A stretch of DNA of 64,000 nt, taken from NCBI RefSeq assembly GCF_002994745.2, contig NC_037093.1:43380384-43444383 (forward strand), read 5' to 3'. The stretch comes from Rosa chinensis (Eukaryota; Streptophyta; Magnoliopsida; Rosales; Rosaceae). Below the pieces are notes generated by a model that worked only from the letters and a program-made list of their open reading frames with translations, searched no databases and was not told where the DNA came from. Below are positions 1 through 12,600 of the stretch, piece after piece (within the stretch, counting starts at the first letter, position 1; each line of letters starts with the position of its first letter). The position numbers and the translations under genes are program-made.

Positions 1-1015
1 GGTGAGAGAAAATCTCGTTGCTAATCGAGTCTTGTATTCATCTACTTATTATAGCTTTCTTTTGTATATATATATGACATCAAGTTTTAGCCATTTTCAA
101 TAAAATTAGGTTATTTAACCATCTTTGACCAGGTTACCTAAAATACATGTACTATTAATAGGGCTGCCACTTGGTTTGGTAATTACCAAACCAACCGATG
201 TTTTAGGTTTGGTAAACCGACTTTTTGGTAACCGAGACCAATAAAACCGAAATCAAAAATTACCAAAAAAGTTGGTTTGGTTTTGGTAAATACCGAATCT
301 ACTGATTATCTAATTATCTAAATATTAGATTTATATACTACAGTTTTCAATACACATACATGTATATTAAGAAATAAACATAAAAACTTTTATAATAGTA
401 TGAACATTACTACATATACTACATTAATATGTATTTTAAGTAACCTAGTCAACGATGGTTAAATAACCTAGTTTTATTGAAAATTGCTAAAACTTGATGT
501 CATATATACAAAAGAAAGCTATAATTAGTAGATGAATACAAAGTTTATGACTATAAAATTAAAAAACCTAGTTTTGTTCATTCTAATTTATATTATAAAG
601 AATTAGTTGTTCTAAAGTTGGTAATACCGAAAACTGAAAATTTTGGTTGGTAATTGCTAACTCAGTTTTGAAACCGAAAGTTTTAGTTTTGAAGTTGGTA
701 ATACTTATAATCGATTCGAACCGACCGAGTAACAGCCCTAACTATTAATGTAGTAATGTTCACAGTATTATCAAAATTTTTATGTTTATTTCTTAATATA
801 CATGTATGTGTATTGAAAACTATAGCATATAAAGCTAGTATTTAGATAATCGGTAGATTCAGTATTTACCAAAATCAAACCAACTTTTTCGGTAATTTTC
901 GATTTCAGTTTTATCAGTCTCAGTTACCAAAAAATCAGTTTACCAAATCTAAAGCATCAATTCGTATTCAATCAATTTGGTAATTATCAAACTAAGTAGC
1001 AGCCCTAGTAAAAAC
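1..1015. mobile_element. Outer hAT-like MITE, left end outside window
   Basis: The right terminus CAGCCCTA ends at 1007. The outer element consists of 1-158 plus 749-1007, interrupted by a second copy of the same family at 159-740. Bases 29-150 are the inverted match of 427-540 inside the inner copy, and 743-1007 is the inverted match of 159-430. Both copies therefore share one layout in opposite orientation. No matching TSD can be tested because the left end is missing. The hAT assignment rests on the terminal motif and on the 8-bp TSD of the inner copy. Confidence 0.6.
159..740. mobile_element. hAT MITE nested in a relative
   Basis: This 582-bp element begins TAGGGCTGCC and ends AACAGCCCTA. 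It is flanked on both sides by the 8-bp direct repeat ACTATTAA (151-158 and 741-748), which is the TSD length of hAT transposons. It has no coding capacity. The subterminal regions are rich in TTTGGTAA/TTACCAAA words in both orientations. It sits in an inverted copy of its own family (see the outer element). Confidence 0.82.
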
Positions 1016-1794
1016 TAAATGGCAAATTGCAGAATCAAGCAAACTTCTCCTCTTATTCTTTCACCTTTGAAAATCTTGTATGGAACAAACATAGAATCTC
1101 ATGACCTGTTATGTTGTACCATAATTGAACTCCGTATGTACGATTATTGGTCCACAAGAAAAAAGTAAAATGATTTCTGAGTACTATAGTACTTGGTCAT
1201 CAATTGGCAGATACCAAAACTTGTTTGGTTGTGGGATAGAGTTTTTAAATGCATTTACACATCTTGGCATATATTCTCCACCCATAATATAAAGATCCTC
1301 ACTTTCTTTGCGGAGACAAATCATTATATGCCACTTATTGTCCAAATCCATTCAATAATATAATCCCTAAAAATCTTTTTTGTATCATACAACTATTCAA
1401 GTGTAACCCACATTCATAGTACATGAGTTTTGCCACCTCTCATTTGGGAAGGGATTCAAAGCACCTATTTATACTGCACCTACATAATTGGACAGTTGGA
1501 TAACATTAAGTGTAATTTTTTGTTATTAAAAAAAAAAAGTGACTATAAATATTGAGAGCCGAGATCACTTAATATGTGCTCTGTCAGTACATAAAAAATT
1601 TTTGATCTCGCTTAAGTGGTCATCTAGTACTTGAAAATTTTACGATCACTCGTTATTAAATTTAATATCGAAAGTTGAAATTAAATGAATGTATTAATGC
1701 TATAGATTTAATCTTTGACTATAAATTTCTTGATCATCTGGTTTTAAGACCGCCATCTATTTTGCATCTCAAGAATGGCAATGTGATGCTCAAT
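1016..1794. other. AT-rich intergenic stretch, nothing recognised
   Basis: No gene, terminal inverted repeat or long open frame with coding character was seen. The 63-codon frame at 1675 runs into the neighbouring MITE and is not considered a gene. Confidence 0.5.
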
Positions 1795-2152
1795 CAATGT
1801 TCTAAAAATCGGCCTAGGCGGCGCCTAGGTGCTAGGCGGCAAGGAACCGCTCCGATTTTGGTCTAGGCGTTTCCCTTAGGCGCTGGGCTACTAGGCAGCC
1901 GCCTAGGCAGGCTAGGCGGGCTAGGCGGTGGTGCTAGGCGGTCATAAACCCTAATTTATTCTATATTTTGACTATTTTTATATTTATAATTAATTTTTAG
2001 ACTTTAAATATTGTCATTTACATTATTATATGTCATTAAAATATTTTTTTTTTTTTTTTTTTTTTAAAAAACCCCTAGTCCCCCGCCTAGGCCCCTAGGC
2101 GCTAGTCCCTGAGTCACCGCCCGACTAGCGCCTAGCGTTTTTTAGAACCTTG
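1795..2152. mobile_element. GC-rich hAT MITE with GCCTAGGCG words
   Basis: This 358-bp element starts CAATGTTCTAAAAA and ends TTTTTTAGAACCTTG, which are imperfect terminal inverted repeats. Direct repeats TGCTCAAT at 1787-1794 and 2153-2160 form an 8-bp TSD. Both arms are packed with short palindromic GCCTAGGCG-type words, so it can fold strongly. The centre is AT-rich with a long T run. It is non-autonomous and non-coding. Confidence 0.85.
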
Positions 2153-2160
2153 TGCTCAAT

Positions 2161-4194
2161 TGCTCATAATAATAAAGCTAGCTCATTTCTCAAGAATGGG
2201 CATTCAATTTTGAAGCTAGATCAAATCTACATACAGATTCTGTACAGTTACCAAAGGGAGAAGGGAAACAAGATGGAGTAAAAAGATGTCATTCAGTGTC
2301 TGGTGGAGATTGATGAAAGTGAGAAATTCACCCCCAGTTGAATTGAGAAAAGACTGGTGGGAGTAGTAGTAGCTGCTCTTTCCTCCATTCCTTTAACCTG
2401 CTGGCTGCTGCACTCACATAAAGAGCACAAGTTAGGCTACCCAAGAGCTATAAACTATTGTTATTTATCCGAGGTGGTCACAAGCTTTATTCTCATATAA
2501 ATATTCTAGTAAAACGTAATTAGGATCTATGTTGACATGTTGTTTTTTGGTCAAAACGGCACCTTTTGTGACTTTACTGTTCAGAATTTAAGATTTATTA
2601 CCTAAATAAAATTTTAAACATACCTGATTTTGTTCATAAAAAACATGAGAGGATATTCGGAATCTATTTTGTTCAAAACTGAAAACACTACAAGAAAATG
2701 CTGAGACTTGAATTTAAAATCTCCTCAAACTAAATTAACGAAAATGCCACTATCCTATTTTCTTTCATCTCCTCCTCATCCATGATATTATTTAGATTTT
2801 AATCTGTGATCTCCACGTTATCAATTGTTTCAAATAACCAAAATGATGTAAAGTCGCTGTAAGATGGTCCGAGGATTGTTCATGTGGACCAACCAATTGT
2901 TGCTTTAGGCCCAAAGTCAGTGCTGGTTTGATGAAGACAGCCGTGATGTACTTGATGAAGACAGATGTGTACTAATGCACCCTAAAGCCAAGGATTAAGC
3001 ATAAACGCACTTAATTAAAGTGGGGCTCGGCATTATCTCTTTTGGACTCTCCTCCACTCTTGGTCTTTGTTTACGTTAAAAGATTTTCAAACCCATGAAA
3101 GTGATTCAAGCTTCTCAGCAGCACTGAATCTGTGTATACTCACATCACAGAAATCACCTCGCTGCATTTTTTCAGCAGCCTGCCATAAAAACGCAGTTCT
3201 CCGCTGAACCACGGAACTGCGGCGGCTGGGATAGTTACCGAATGATAGATAAGATCATAGCCAAAACATCAATGTCGACAAGCTATTGTTTTGATCTACA
3301 CCACCTCAATTCGAAAGAGACTAGAACCAATTCACACTTCAAAGTCCCTGGCATTCACATTGCAAAGACATCAAGGCACTATGAATTCCGCCGAAAGAAG
3401 ACAATTTATTTGGTTCATTTTCTTATTGGAGATCGCTTTGCTCGGAAGCCAAAGGTTCTCTCTGTACAATAATTAATATAAATGAAATGCTGGGAAAAAT
3501 GAACACGGAAAAGAATTATAAATATTATACAAATATCAAGCTATTTTCGGGCATAGATGGGACTTGCGTCACTCGATCCATCATACAAAATTGAAAAGGA
3601 CGTCCGCTTACTTGAATTATTTTGGCCCAGTTGTGCACCTCTGTCTACTATTGGTTTGTGAAAGTGGAGCTCCTCTTGGTCTCTTTCCATGCATCGCTCA
3701 TATGCTGCCACAGCCAGATTGCATTATTTATGTCGAGAAATGAGCCCCCTTCCGATTTCATGAAAAGTATACTTCAATCGATTCATAATACAATTCTACC
3801 AGTTAATGTCGCGACACTTGATTCGGAATCATTTCTTGGCAGGCAAATGACCAAGTTGGTTTATCAGCAATGAGTTTATCGTGTGCTTGCCACATCTAAT
3901 TTATGCCCCCAGTCTCTGCTTCTGTAAATTGTCCAATAACTGTACTGGTTGTCTCATTAAAATAAAACTCTAAGGAGTCAACCCAGATAATACTCGACCT
4001 CAGCATTCAGGGTGCAAGTATCTCCAAAATATAAGCCACCACAAAGTATGGCTTTCTTCCAGTAGCATAAGTTCAGCTGAAGCAGCCCATCAAATGGCAA
4101 GAACAAATGGAGTGAAAGGTATTTTTCTCCAGGGATTGAATTCTTGAACTCCATGTTAAAAGGGATGGTCACAATTCCATCTCACAAAACAGCC
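2161..4194. other. Intergenic, including 3' UTR of the DUF632 gene
   Basis: The last 200-250 bases before 4195 probably hold the 3' UTR of the minus-strand DUF630/632 gene. The remainder shows no gene I can support. Small open frames at 3242-3873 lack coding character. Confidence 0.4.
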
Positions 4195-7100
4195 CTATGA
4201 AACTCTCTCATGCTCCCCTGCAAGCCTTACTTCTTCACTGCGTTGCAAAAGATCCTCGTAAGCTTTTGTGGAGACTTCCGTAAACCTTTCCATGGCCTCA
4301 AAAATTCTTTGCAGACTAGCCTGTAAAGTACTATTTCTAGTCTCACTTTGATATACAATCTGTCCACCAGTATCTGAGGGATAGTCAACATCCCGCGAGA
4401 CTAGCACCACTTTCTTGTCTAATGCTTGAATCTCCTTCTGAAGTTTTTGGTCCTTTTTATCCAAGTTCTTAAATTTCTTTTGCAGATCTTGATTTTCCGT
4501 CATTCTCTGCCGCATTTCAAGCTTACCTTGTTCCCAACTCTGAAGCACACTCATGGTGAAAACACGCATAGAATCAACCACCTCTCTTTCTGATATCCTG
4601 TCCAAAGCTTGTGACCACTGGTTACAAATTACAAAAATAGGAGGCGCACCTATTCGACCAGGTGAGAAGGGAACTATTCCATCTGCTGTTTCTTCAGGTT
4701 CATAAAGAAGACACTTTAAAAGCCAATTATTCAAAGCTCTCACATAACCCTTTTGAGCGCTAATCCAAGTAGAGAATCTGAAAGTCCAGTTAACAAGCTC
4801 ATGCTCAAATTGCAATGTAGCATCAACATGAGCATCACTTAGCTTCTTTCCAGATCCAATAGGACCTAAACCCCTGGCTTCTCTGATTGCTAGGCACTGA
4901 TTACGATGGCATTCAAGCATAGATTTCCACATCCTGGTTAACCTGATATAAACAAAATCCACAAAAAGAAAATGAAGTAAAACATCAAATCTAATATGAC
5001 ATAGATGATTTATGAGCTGTCGTCCACAAAGTACATAAATTTTGAAACAAGCAGGGACATAAATTTTGAAACAAGCAGGGAAAAGAGGACTAGTGAAACA
5101 ACATTTAAAACAGTGAAAATAGAACCTTGCTAAAACAAAATGACAAATAGGTGAGAATTACTTACTTATTAATAAGACGTATTATTAAAATGTGCAAAGC
5201 CAAAAAGGATTTCATCCCATGATAGAATCTATAGTAACCACAACCATCAATTCTACCATACCTACTTGTGCAATACCTCCTAGCCCACTTGTGTTTATGA
5301 ATATATGAATTTCCCACTATTTCATCACCTAGCCAATCTCCCCTCTTACCAACTACAAGAAAGCACTGACCCTTTGCTGCAAGCAAACATTGGCTTCCTT
5401 CATTACTAATACGATTTCTTCAGTTTTCTTAATAGGAACAATATATAGTGCTAGCTGCTCTTTCAGCCACCTATAAATGAAGTAAAAGATTCAATTATGA
5501 GACTTAAGCACCCTATTTCATATTTTTGGTACAAGTTTAAAGATTCATACTGTTTTCATGAATTCCTAGATGAGGACCTTCATAGAGATCAAATCAACAA
5601 TGTACATACACTAAATAAGGAAAAAATATTGACAGCAAAGTTTGTTGGTCTCACAAATGCATTACAACCAGCAAAAGAAGTGTCAGAGCATTGGTAGAAT
5701 GACGTACCCTTGAATTAATTCGTTTAATTGTGGCCACAATTCTTCATCCCTGATCTTATTTATGGTCACAGATATTTTATCCACAACTTGAATCGCAATT
5801 TTTATTTTTGTGGACAAGCTCCTTATCAAAGTTCGAGTTGTATCTACTTTCTGAGCCTCTGCTCCCCTTTCATCTAAACGCTTCAGCTTACGACACTTCC
5901 TGTCATGGACCACCCGCATCTTTTCCTCGGCCTGAAAATAGAAAAACAGTAAACCTATCAGAAGAGCTCAACTCAGCAGGGCAGAAATAAGGAGTACGCC
6001 CGGTGCCCCAAGCTAAACCACTATAAACAAAGCAATAACAAATCATAAATTACCGGGTCAAACAAATTTAAGAGAAAACTTTGTTATAATTTATTAAGAC
6101 AGGCCCGTATTGGACAAATAGTAGCCAAATTTTAGAAGGTGAATCATGATACTTATGTTTTTGTAACATGAGGCCCTTTGGCTAGCCAGCAAAGCTGAAC
6201 TGGTCAAACCTCTAGGGAACCAATTCCTTTTACTGAGATCTAGATTTGAATTTCACACATAATCAAGATACACATGCATTATCATGAAATTGGTACAGTC
6301 ATTGTTCAAGAAACTCCGCTGGGGCAGGACGATTCAAAGGCATAAAATTCCAAATTTTGAAAAAAGAAAAATCGAAATGGAGATAAGTAACAGAAACAAA
6401 AACGAAACCAGCATACCTTGACTTCATTGTACAGCTTCTTCTCCCAAAGATAGAGCTTGTGCAACGTAGAAGACAGATTTTTAGTCCTCATCATCAGTTC
6501 TTCATCAAACCCCAATTGAGCAGGACCAGCCTCTGAGGATGATGCCCCATCAACACTGTTGGAAGTAGAAGGCTGCGACGACACTAGCGATATCATCTTG
6601 GAAGTAACTGAAAACCCACACAAACAGCTCAAAAGTCAAATCTCTCCCAACTAGAGTTCCAATTCAATCAGAACCAAACTAAATAAACTAGCAAACTTCC
6701 ATTCACAAAAACTAAATAAACTACTCAGATAGATCAAAGCAAGCAAATCTCCAATTTGTACCCACCATGTTTCCGATTATACGGATGCCTTCCCACCTCC
6801 AGCATCCTTGCGATTTCGTTACCCGACTCGGAAGCTCTCTGAAACTGAGCCTGAATTTCTCTAGCCACATCAAAAGCATCCCTAGAACCCGGCTTGAATG
6901 CTCCACCGGAACTCCGGTGGTCCTCACGCTTCTCCTCCTCATCCACAACCTTCTTGTCCACCACGTGTACCTCATACTCCACCCCGTTTTGTTTCTCGAC
7001 GCTCGGCCTCGTCTGGTACAGCGAGGCCTGAGCTTCGACGACCTCCTCATCCTCCACGGCTTTCGAAGAACGATGATGCTGCTTCCCTTCCTTGTGGTGC

Positions 7101-8044
7101 TCTCTGTGAACTTCCTTCACCACTTCCTGCTGGTACTGGCTGTGGTGGCCGCCGTGGTTGTTGTACTCCTCGTCTTCCAAATCGGGAATTCCCTCTTCCT
7201 CTCTGACCTCCCTCGAGTCCCGGCTCGGCGTGTAAGCCGAGTAGTACCTCTCGATGCTCTCGAACGGGTTTATGAAGTCCCAGGCCGAGGCTTTCGGCGG
7301 CGAAGGCGGCGGAGGCGGCGGCTTTGACTGGGGAGCCGGCGGCGAGGACACCCCGTAAGGAGGAGGCGCGGGTGTGGAATTACCATAATACCCACCGCTA
7401 CTTCCACCGCCGTAATTGGAGTACCCGGAATAGGGATAAGGATTGGCGCCGCCTCCGCCGCCGCCGTCTTGGTAAGGATAGGGGTAGTAAGATGAGTTGG
7501 AGGATTCGCCCATGTGGTACACGTTCTCGGGGCTCATGGGTTTCTGCTGGTACACCACAGACGGCGTCGCTTTGTTCCTCATGTAGTTCATGTGCAGATA
7601 CCCCTGCGGCGGGTAGGGGTTCATGTCGTCTTGGCCGCCGTCCATGTAGTCCATGCCGCCGTGGAGGTGCAGAGGCGAGGAGTGGTCGGAATGGTGGAGC
7701 GAGCCGACGGAGTCGTCGTCGGAATCTGAGTGGAATTGGAGGTGGGAGCCGGAGTTAGAGTGGGAGAGGTGGTGCGGGGCGGAGGATTTGGCGGCGACGT
7801 GATCGCCTTTGCGGACCGGAGGGAGGTTGAGAGTAGGAGAAGGCGGCGAGCCGGAGGAATTGGCGACCTCTAGTTCGATGAAATGAGTGAGAGACTGGCC
7901 GATGCCGCGGAGAGAGTGAATATAACCGATGTGGGCCTCGGCGAGAGCGTAGCGCTGGTGAATCGCCTCGTCGAGGTAGCTACACCGCTCGCGGCAGAGC
8001 GCCACCGCGGGGAGGTCGTCGAGCTTGGAGCTCGCGCAGCCCAT
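4195..8044 (-). CDS. DUF630/DUF632 protein, NRG2/REL2-like
   Basis: Four exons join in frame: 8044-6766, 6607-6417, 5931-5708 and 4942-4195. They encode 813 residues, and every junction has GT/AG borders. The start is fixed by MGCASSK, a myristoylation (Gly2) and palmitoylation (Cys3) signal that begins DUF630 (residues about 1-60). A disordered region follows with Gly/Tyr runs, a proline stretch and the motif AWDFINPFE. DUF632 spans about 397-690 and includes the block IGAPPIFVICNQW. The C-terminal 100 residues form a Lys/Gln/Asp-rich coiled coil. Arabidopsis relatives include NRG2, a nitrate-signalling regulator that interacts with NLP7, and rice REL2, which affects leaf shape. Membrane anchoring is inferred from the N-terminus. 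The exact orthologue was not determined. Confidence 0.93.
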
Positions 8045-8340
8045 GTCCGCTCAGCACAAAAAAAAAAAAAAAAAGTGAGCAACTTTACAGCACTAGGTTC
8101 GGAGATGAGTACTGGGTCAGGGGCGGATCAGCAGAAGCATGGCTGGAGATTGTGGTAGCTCGGAATTGGGGTTGTGGGTGTCACTGGTTTAGGGTTTGTG
8201 GGGAGAGAGAGAGAGATAAGAGAGAAAAGGGAAAAGAGGTAAAGGAGGGAATCTTTGCCAGCAAGGAGTTTATCGTCGGCTTGTAGCACAGAGAGCAAAG
8301 AGAGAAGAGAGAGAGGAGTGAACAGTGGGTTTGTGTTTAT
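8045..8340 (-). promoter_or_regulatory. CT-rich 5' leader/promoter of DUF630/632 gene
   Basis: On the gene's own strand, the bases upstream of the ATG form a long pyrimidine-rich tract. It is seen on the plus strand as GAGAGA/AAGAGA runs at about 8199-8320. Such leaders are common in plant genes. No clear TATA box was found, and the transcription start is not resolved. Confidence 0.4.
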
Positions 8341-8344
8341 GTGT

Positions 8345-9560
8345 GAAAGAGAAAGACAGAGCGTCGGTGTATAAAAACCAATTCTTTATTTTGGTTTTAA
8401 AATTTTGGGTCTGTACCTTTAGAGCATCAAATCTCTTTAAAATTAAAAATTAAAAATTAAAAAAAAAAAATCTGGGTAACTAACTGGGATTAGTCCCAGA
8501 ATTGAGAGGAGGAGGGAGGAGGTTAGGTTAGGTTTTTCCCAGAAGGTATATAGTTATGGACCTAAAGACATTCTATATTGGGGGGCTTTGGACTTGGACC
8601 ACGAGAAGCTTAGCAAATAGCATAGACTGAGACTTTCGGAGAGAGAAGAAGAAGAAGAAGAAGAAGACAGTTTCGTCTAGGGTGTTTGTTTGGTTTGACG
8701 GGAAGTTTGACGTCTGTTTCTGCAAGTTTTCTCGCGGGTACCATCGTTCCATATATGCCCTTTACCTTTGCTAGTTCTATCTCGGCGGTTTCTTCTTCGT
8801 TTTCAATTATGGTAAAGTAATAATTAGTCACATTTTTTGGTTTTGCTTGGAAATGCAGTCATGGATCAATGATTTTCTTCCTGACCAGTGTTTTACTGTT
8901 TTTTTCCAAAACCATAATACATGGGAGATGCTTACTTTATTATTAAGTGTTCACATCAGATCTTACTGGATAATTCAAAAGTTTCAAACTACTATGTGAC
9001 TGTGATTCAAATAATCATTCAGATTTCACCGTCTTTTAGTTTTATAAACAAAAAATTTATAGAATTTGAGGTATTCGTCATTTTGACGTGACTCGTGATA
9101 GTTCGGAACTACTTAATAGTTTCTCTATGTTCAAAGTAATCATTCAAATATTTCCTTTTCTTTTCGAATAAAAATATGACCATTAGAATCATAATTTTAG
9201 TTCCTTTTCTCGGCTTTATTGTTTTTTTTTTTTTTAAGTGGAGTATTCGTTGTGGTTCTATGGCAGTCTAAGATGACTTAATAATTTATGCACATATTGA
9301 GTTATAATTTAACTTTTAACCTTATTTTTTTCGAATAATTGTAATCCTAGTTATATTTGTCTATTACCCCGGAACTCAATTCTTGCCATTCTAATATTAA
9401 GAACTCAATTCTCATTATTTTCTTTTCTAAAGTAAAAAAAAAAAAAAAAAGTCAGATATTTAAACTGATTAATATCAGATCTTCAATCAATGTAAGAGTT
9501 TTATTGGATATTAGTTACCTAATTTCAGTTACAAATCCAAGCTATAACCAGTTGCAGCTC
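8345..9560. other. Intergenic AT-rich DNA with (GAA)n
   Basis: A short AGAAGAAGAAG run lies near 8645-8665, and there are several homopolymer A/T tracts. No gene was seen. Confidence 0.4.
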
Positions 9561-9575
9561 AAGAATTAGCGGATT

Positions 9576-9764
9576 TTTTTTTTGACTTTGTCAAGGGGAA
9601 CCCAAAGGCTTCCTAGGCCCAAAATAAACCCCTTCGGCGCATGTGAAATGCTCCAACTGTGCATTGCAACACAGTGCTTGGTCACTTTGACAGCTTCGGG
9701 ATTCGAACCTAGGTTGGGGAGCACACCCAGCTAGGCAAGAACCACTAGGCCACTTGCAGTGGTT
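9576..9764 (-). mobile_element. tRNA-derived SINE with 15-bp TSD
   Basis: On the minus strand the element opens with an RNA polymerase III A box (TGGCCTAGTGG) and a B box (GGTTCGAATCC). It ends in an A-run, seen as T's at 9576-9582. Perfect direct repeats AAGAATTAGCGGATT lie at 9561-9575 and 9765-9779. The 3' body shares CTTCCTAGGCCCA-type sequence with the SINE at 35557-35769. The perfect TSD suggests a fairly recent insertion. Confidence 0.92.
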
Positions 9765-9779
9765 AAGAATTAGCGGATT

Positions 9780-11870
9780 CAAATTTACTCACCATTTTTA
9801 TTTTGTGGTGATATCACCATCCAATTAAAACTTGTCACGTCATGTAAAATTAATTTAATGCTTAAAATTTATTTTTTTAATAAAACATCATGATTAACTA
9901 TAATTATGTTTTATAACATATGACATTTTTATATTGAGTGGTGGTATCACCACCAAAGTATGGTGGTGAGCAAATTTGAGTCCAGAATTAGCTGGCCATT
10001 TTTAGCAATTAAAACATAGGAGTTAATGTGAACTTAAATTCCTTTTTTACCAAAATTGAAACCAATGATGTCGTTTTGACCATCAGAACACGATAAATGG
10101 GTTGTCAATCTTTCTAACTTGAATGAAAATTTCGTGAGAATAGCATGAGCCCTCTTAGTAGAGGGAGGCACTAGGCATGCTCATTTACATTAATTAGAGG
10201 CTTAGAGAAAGCAACAAATGTCTATGGAAATCAATGGACATTACCAGAAGGAGGTGAGGAGAAAGGGTAAAAGGTTAAAAGGATATACATTGTAATCTGG
10301 GTTTGGCATATAACAGATGGATAACAGCATCAATGATTTATAGGGTTTAGGGTAGGATAGGTAAGGTAAAGCTGAAAAGAAGAATTGGGGTCATTTAACA
10401 GGAATTTCAGTTTCATTTCATTTCATGGGGCTTGAAACACATTTTGCTTTGTAGTTTGTACTAATGTGTCAAAGGAAATAAATAATCAAAGCTTAATCAC
10501 CCCAAAAGAGAATCCAATTTGCACAAGCAGGAACCAGGAAGGTTTCATCTCTTTTTTTTAATCATCTTTTCAACATTCAATGAAAAATCTGGTACTTGAT
10601 GAAACAATGTTAGTACTCAATCCCTTTCAATTTAATTTGTATGTTGTACCTTTTCTTGGACCAATTCTAAAGTTGAATTATAAATCCAATATTTATGAAT
10701 GTATGAATGTGATCACTCTATTCATTGTTTATGAAGGAGTAGTGGTAATTATATAATGTAATCCATCACTACTTTTCTTTAACGTAAACTAATGTTTTTC
10801 AATTTACGCACTTTTTTCTTTACATTAACCGTATTAATCTTCTTTTATGGTTTCACTTTCACGAGACAAACACCAAAGAATTTGTCTCTAAATTCAACTT
10901 TGTCATGTTCTTCCACTAAACTAACAACCATATTCACATGAATTAGCATTTGTTAAGTGCCAAGAAGCATATTGATGTCTCCACCTCAAAGATCAGGACT
11001 TGCAAAACAGGTGCCAGCTTGATCATCAAGAGGGTAGTTCGATTTGAGTTACTATCATTCCAAAAAGGGCCTAAAACTGTCAGTCTTTTTATTCCTGTGT
11101 TATTTTCCTTTCAAAACTCCGGTGCAAAACGATCCTTAAAAATTAAAATGGGGTTTTCATGGGCTTAACCTTTCTTTATCTACCAGAATCTCTTTTCCAT
11201 ATTTTAATTCGAAACCCCCACCCTGACAAAAGCTTCCATCAGAATGTTATAAATTCCCTTACTATATATATGCTTCGCATATGCAAATGCTGAAATTTGA
11301 ATATGCTCCCAACAAGCTAAAACCCTTTTCCAATGCCAAGTAGAGAATAATAATAACACAGAATTTGGTTGTACCTAATTGGAATTGGGAGGTGAAAAGT
11401 TCTGGTCTTTGTTGAGACTTGCCAAAAGAAGAACAATATAATAGTCTCTCATAATTAAGCAAACTGTGTCAAAAACCTCCAATATAATATTAGGGGCCAC
11501 TGGCATTTTGGGCAATCCGAACTAATATCGAGTCTCTCATCATCATTAATTAAGTTTCAAGGATTTGAGTCTTTTTCGCATAAAAAAAAAAAAACAAAAA
11601 AAGATTCGAGTCTTTGTTTGAGAAAAAACATGTCAAAGATCTCCACAAGAAAAGTCACAATCAGCCATTGACCACCTTAATTCTTATATATTTGTTGCAG
11701 ATAATAAAGAAATGAAATAGAGTAGATCGACGTGTTCTATTAGGTCAGTTTTTACTTTTGTGTTCTGCCCCATCTAGAGTTCTAGACTATGAAATTGAAT
11801 GCATTGGCGTATTCTAGCTTAAAGCTTTCTCTCAAAACTAGAAGCAAGCAACCTTGGACTAATTGGACGC
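9780..11870. other. Intergenic, no gene recognised
   Basis: This is AT-rich DNA with scattered short open frames, none with coding character or splice context. A pair of CACCAC-containing inverted words near 9810 and 9940 could be a small decayed MITE. Confidence 0.35.
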
Positions 11871-11891
11871 AACTGTCTTTTGTTTTTCCAA

Positions 11892-12239
11892 ATGGCTTCA
11901 CCAGAAAGCACCTCTCTTCCATCACTTTCCTCATCATTCAAAAACCCATTTGATATGTTCCAAAAGATGAACTACAATCCAATAACTGATGAATCATTTT
12001 TTTATCGAATTGGCAGTTTCAACCGTTTGTGGGTTGATCATATTGGTGATAAACGTATCTTATTCGATAATAACTCTTTCATTAAGTTTGCTTGGGTGAG
12101 AATAGTATTAAGATCTCTTGAGAAGCTTCGCATTGGATTGGATAGAACACGTTTTTCTTTCAAACCCTCACACTCTATATTACCCGTAAAGGCAGTTATC
12201 AATGCCTTAAAGACCATTAATTTGGCTGAAATTTTGTAA
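11892..12239 (+). CDS. Unrecognised open frame, doubtful
   Basis: An uninterrupted frame from the ATG at 11892 encodes about 115 residues: a Ser-rich start, a Phe-rich middle and a hydrophobic end. It stops immediately before a LINE-derived 3' remnant (12244 onward), so it may be a broken retroelement or a chance frame. No domain was recognised, and no splice partner or promoter was identified. Confidence 0.15.
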   Translation: MASPESTSLPSLSSSFKNPFDMFQKMNYNPITDESFFYRIGSFNRLWVDHIGDKRILFDNNSFIKFAWVRIVLRSLEKLRIGLDRTRFSFKPSHSILPVKAVINALKTINLAEIL

Positions 12240-12243
12240 AATG

Positions 12244-12600
12244 GTCAAATGGTCACTCCTGCCTAGTGGCAAGGTGAAACTAAGTATCGTCGGATTTATC
12301 CTCCAGTGGCAACATAATAAGAAAGTTGTGATTTTGGTAATTATGCTTTGTTGTATTTGAGTTATCTTTCTATTATGTCACCACTATGTCAAAACAAATG
12401 AAGTAGTCAATAGAGCACTCTTTGCTAATTAATGCATGGTTGAATACATTTTTATAGTAGAGACTTCGGATATCATTTCAAAACGTTCTCTAGATACTTA
12501 TTGTAATCAGAGGTTTATCTGCTGGCAGCCACTTTAGTCTTTTATAAAAAATAAAAAAATTAATAAAAAAAAGAAGAATGAAAAAGAAAAACAATGTCTA
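12244..12600 (+). pseudogene. LINE-derived RNase H 3' remnant
   Basis: This stretch aligns by eye with 39531-39830. Both translate to PSGxxKLS at the start and to a CHH...N.V.N.ALFAN block further on, resembling the beginning and end of the plant L1 RNase H (RVT_3) domain with the middle deleted. It ends in an A-rich tail at about 12545-12600. Here the frame carries stops. It is a dead retroelement fragment of the same family as the 38.7-39.9 kb copy. Confidence 0.5.

Noticed and set aside
6721..7050. Minus-strand 109-codon frame overlapping exon 1
   Set aside because: It is an out-of-frame shadow of the same exon, Arg/Trp-rich, and ignores the splice donor at 6765.
6767..7758. Long plus-strand open frames (186, 102 and 144 codons)
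   Set aside because: They lie antisense to exon 1 of the DUF630/632 gene and have skewed Leu/Val/Arg composition produced by the GC-rich coding strand. No independent support.
9570..9770. tRNA gene on the minus strand
   Set aside because: A and B boxes are present, but there is no cloverleaf. An A-tail and flanking TSD show it is a SINE.
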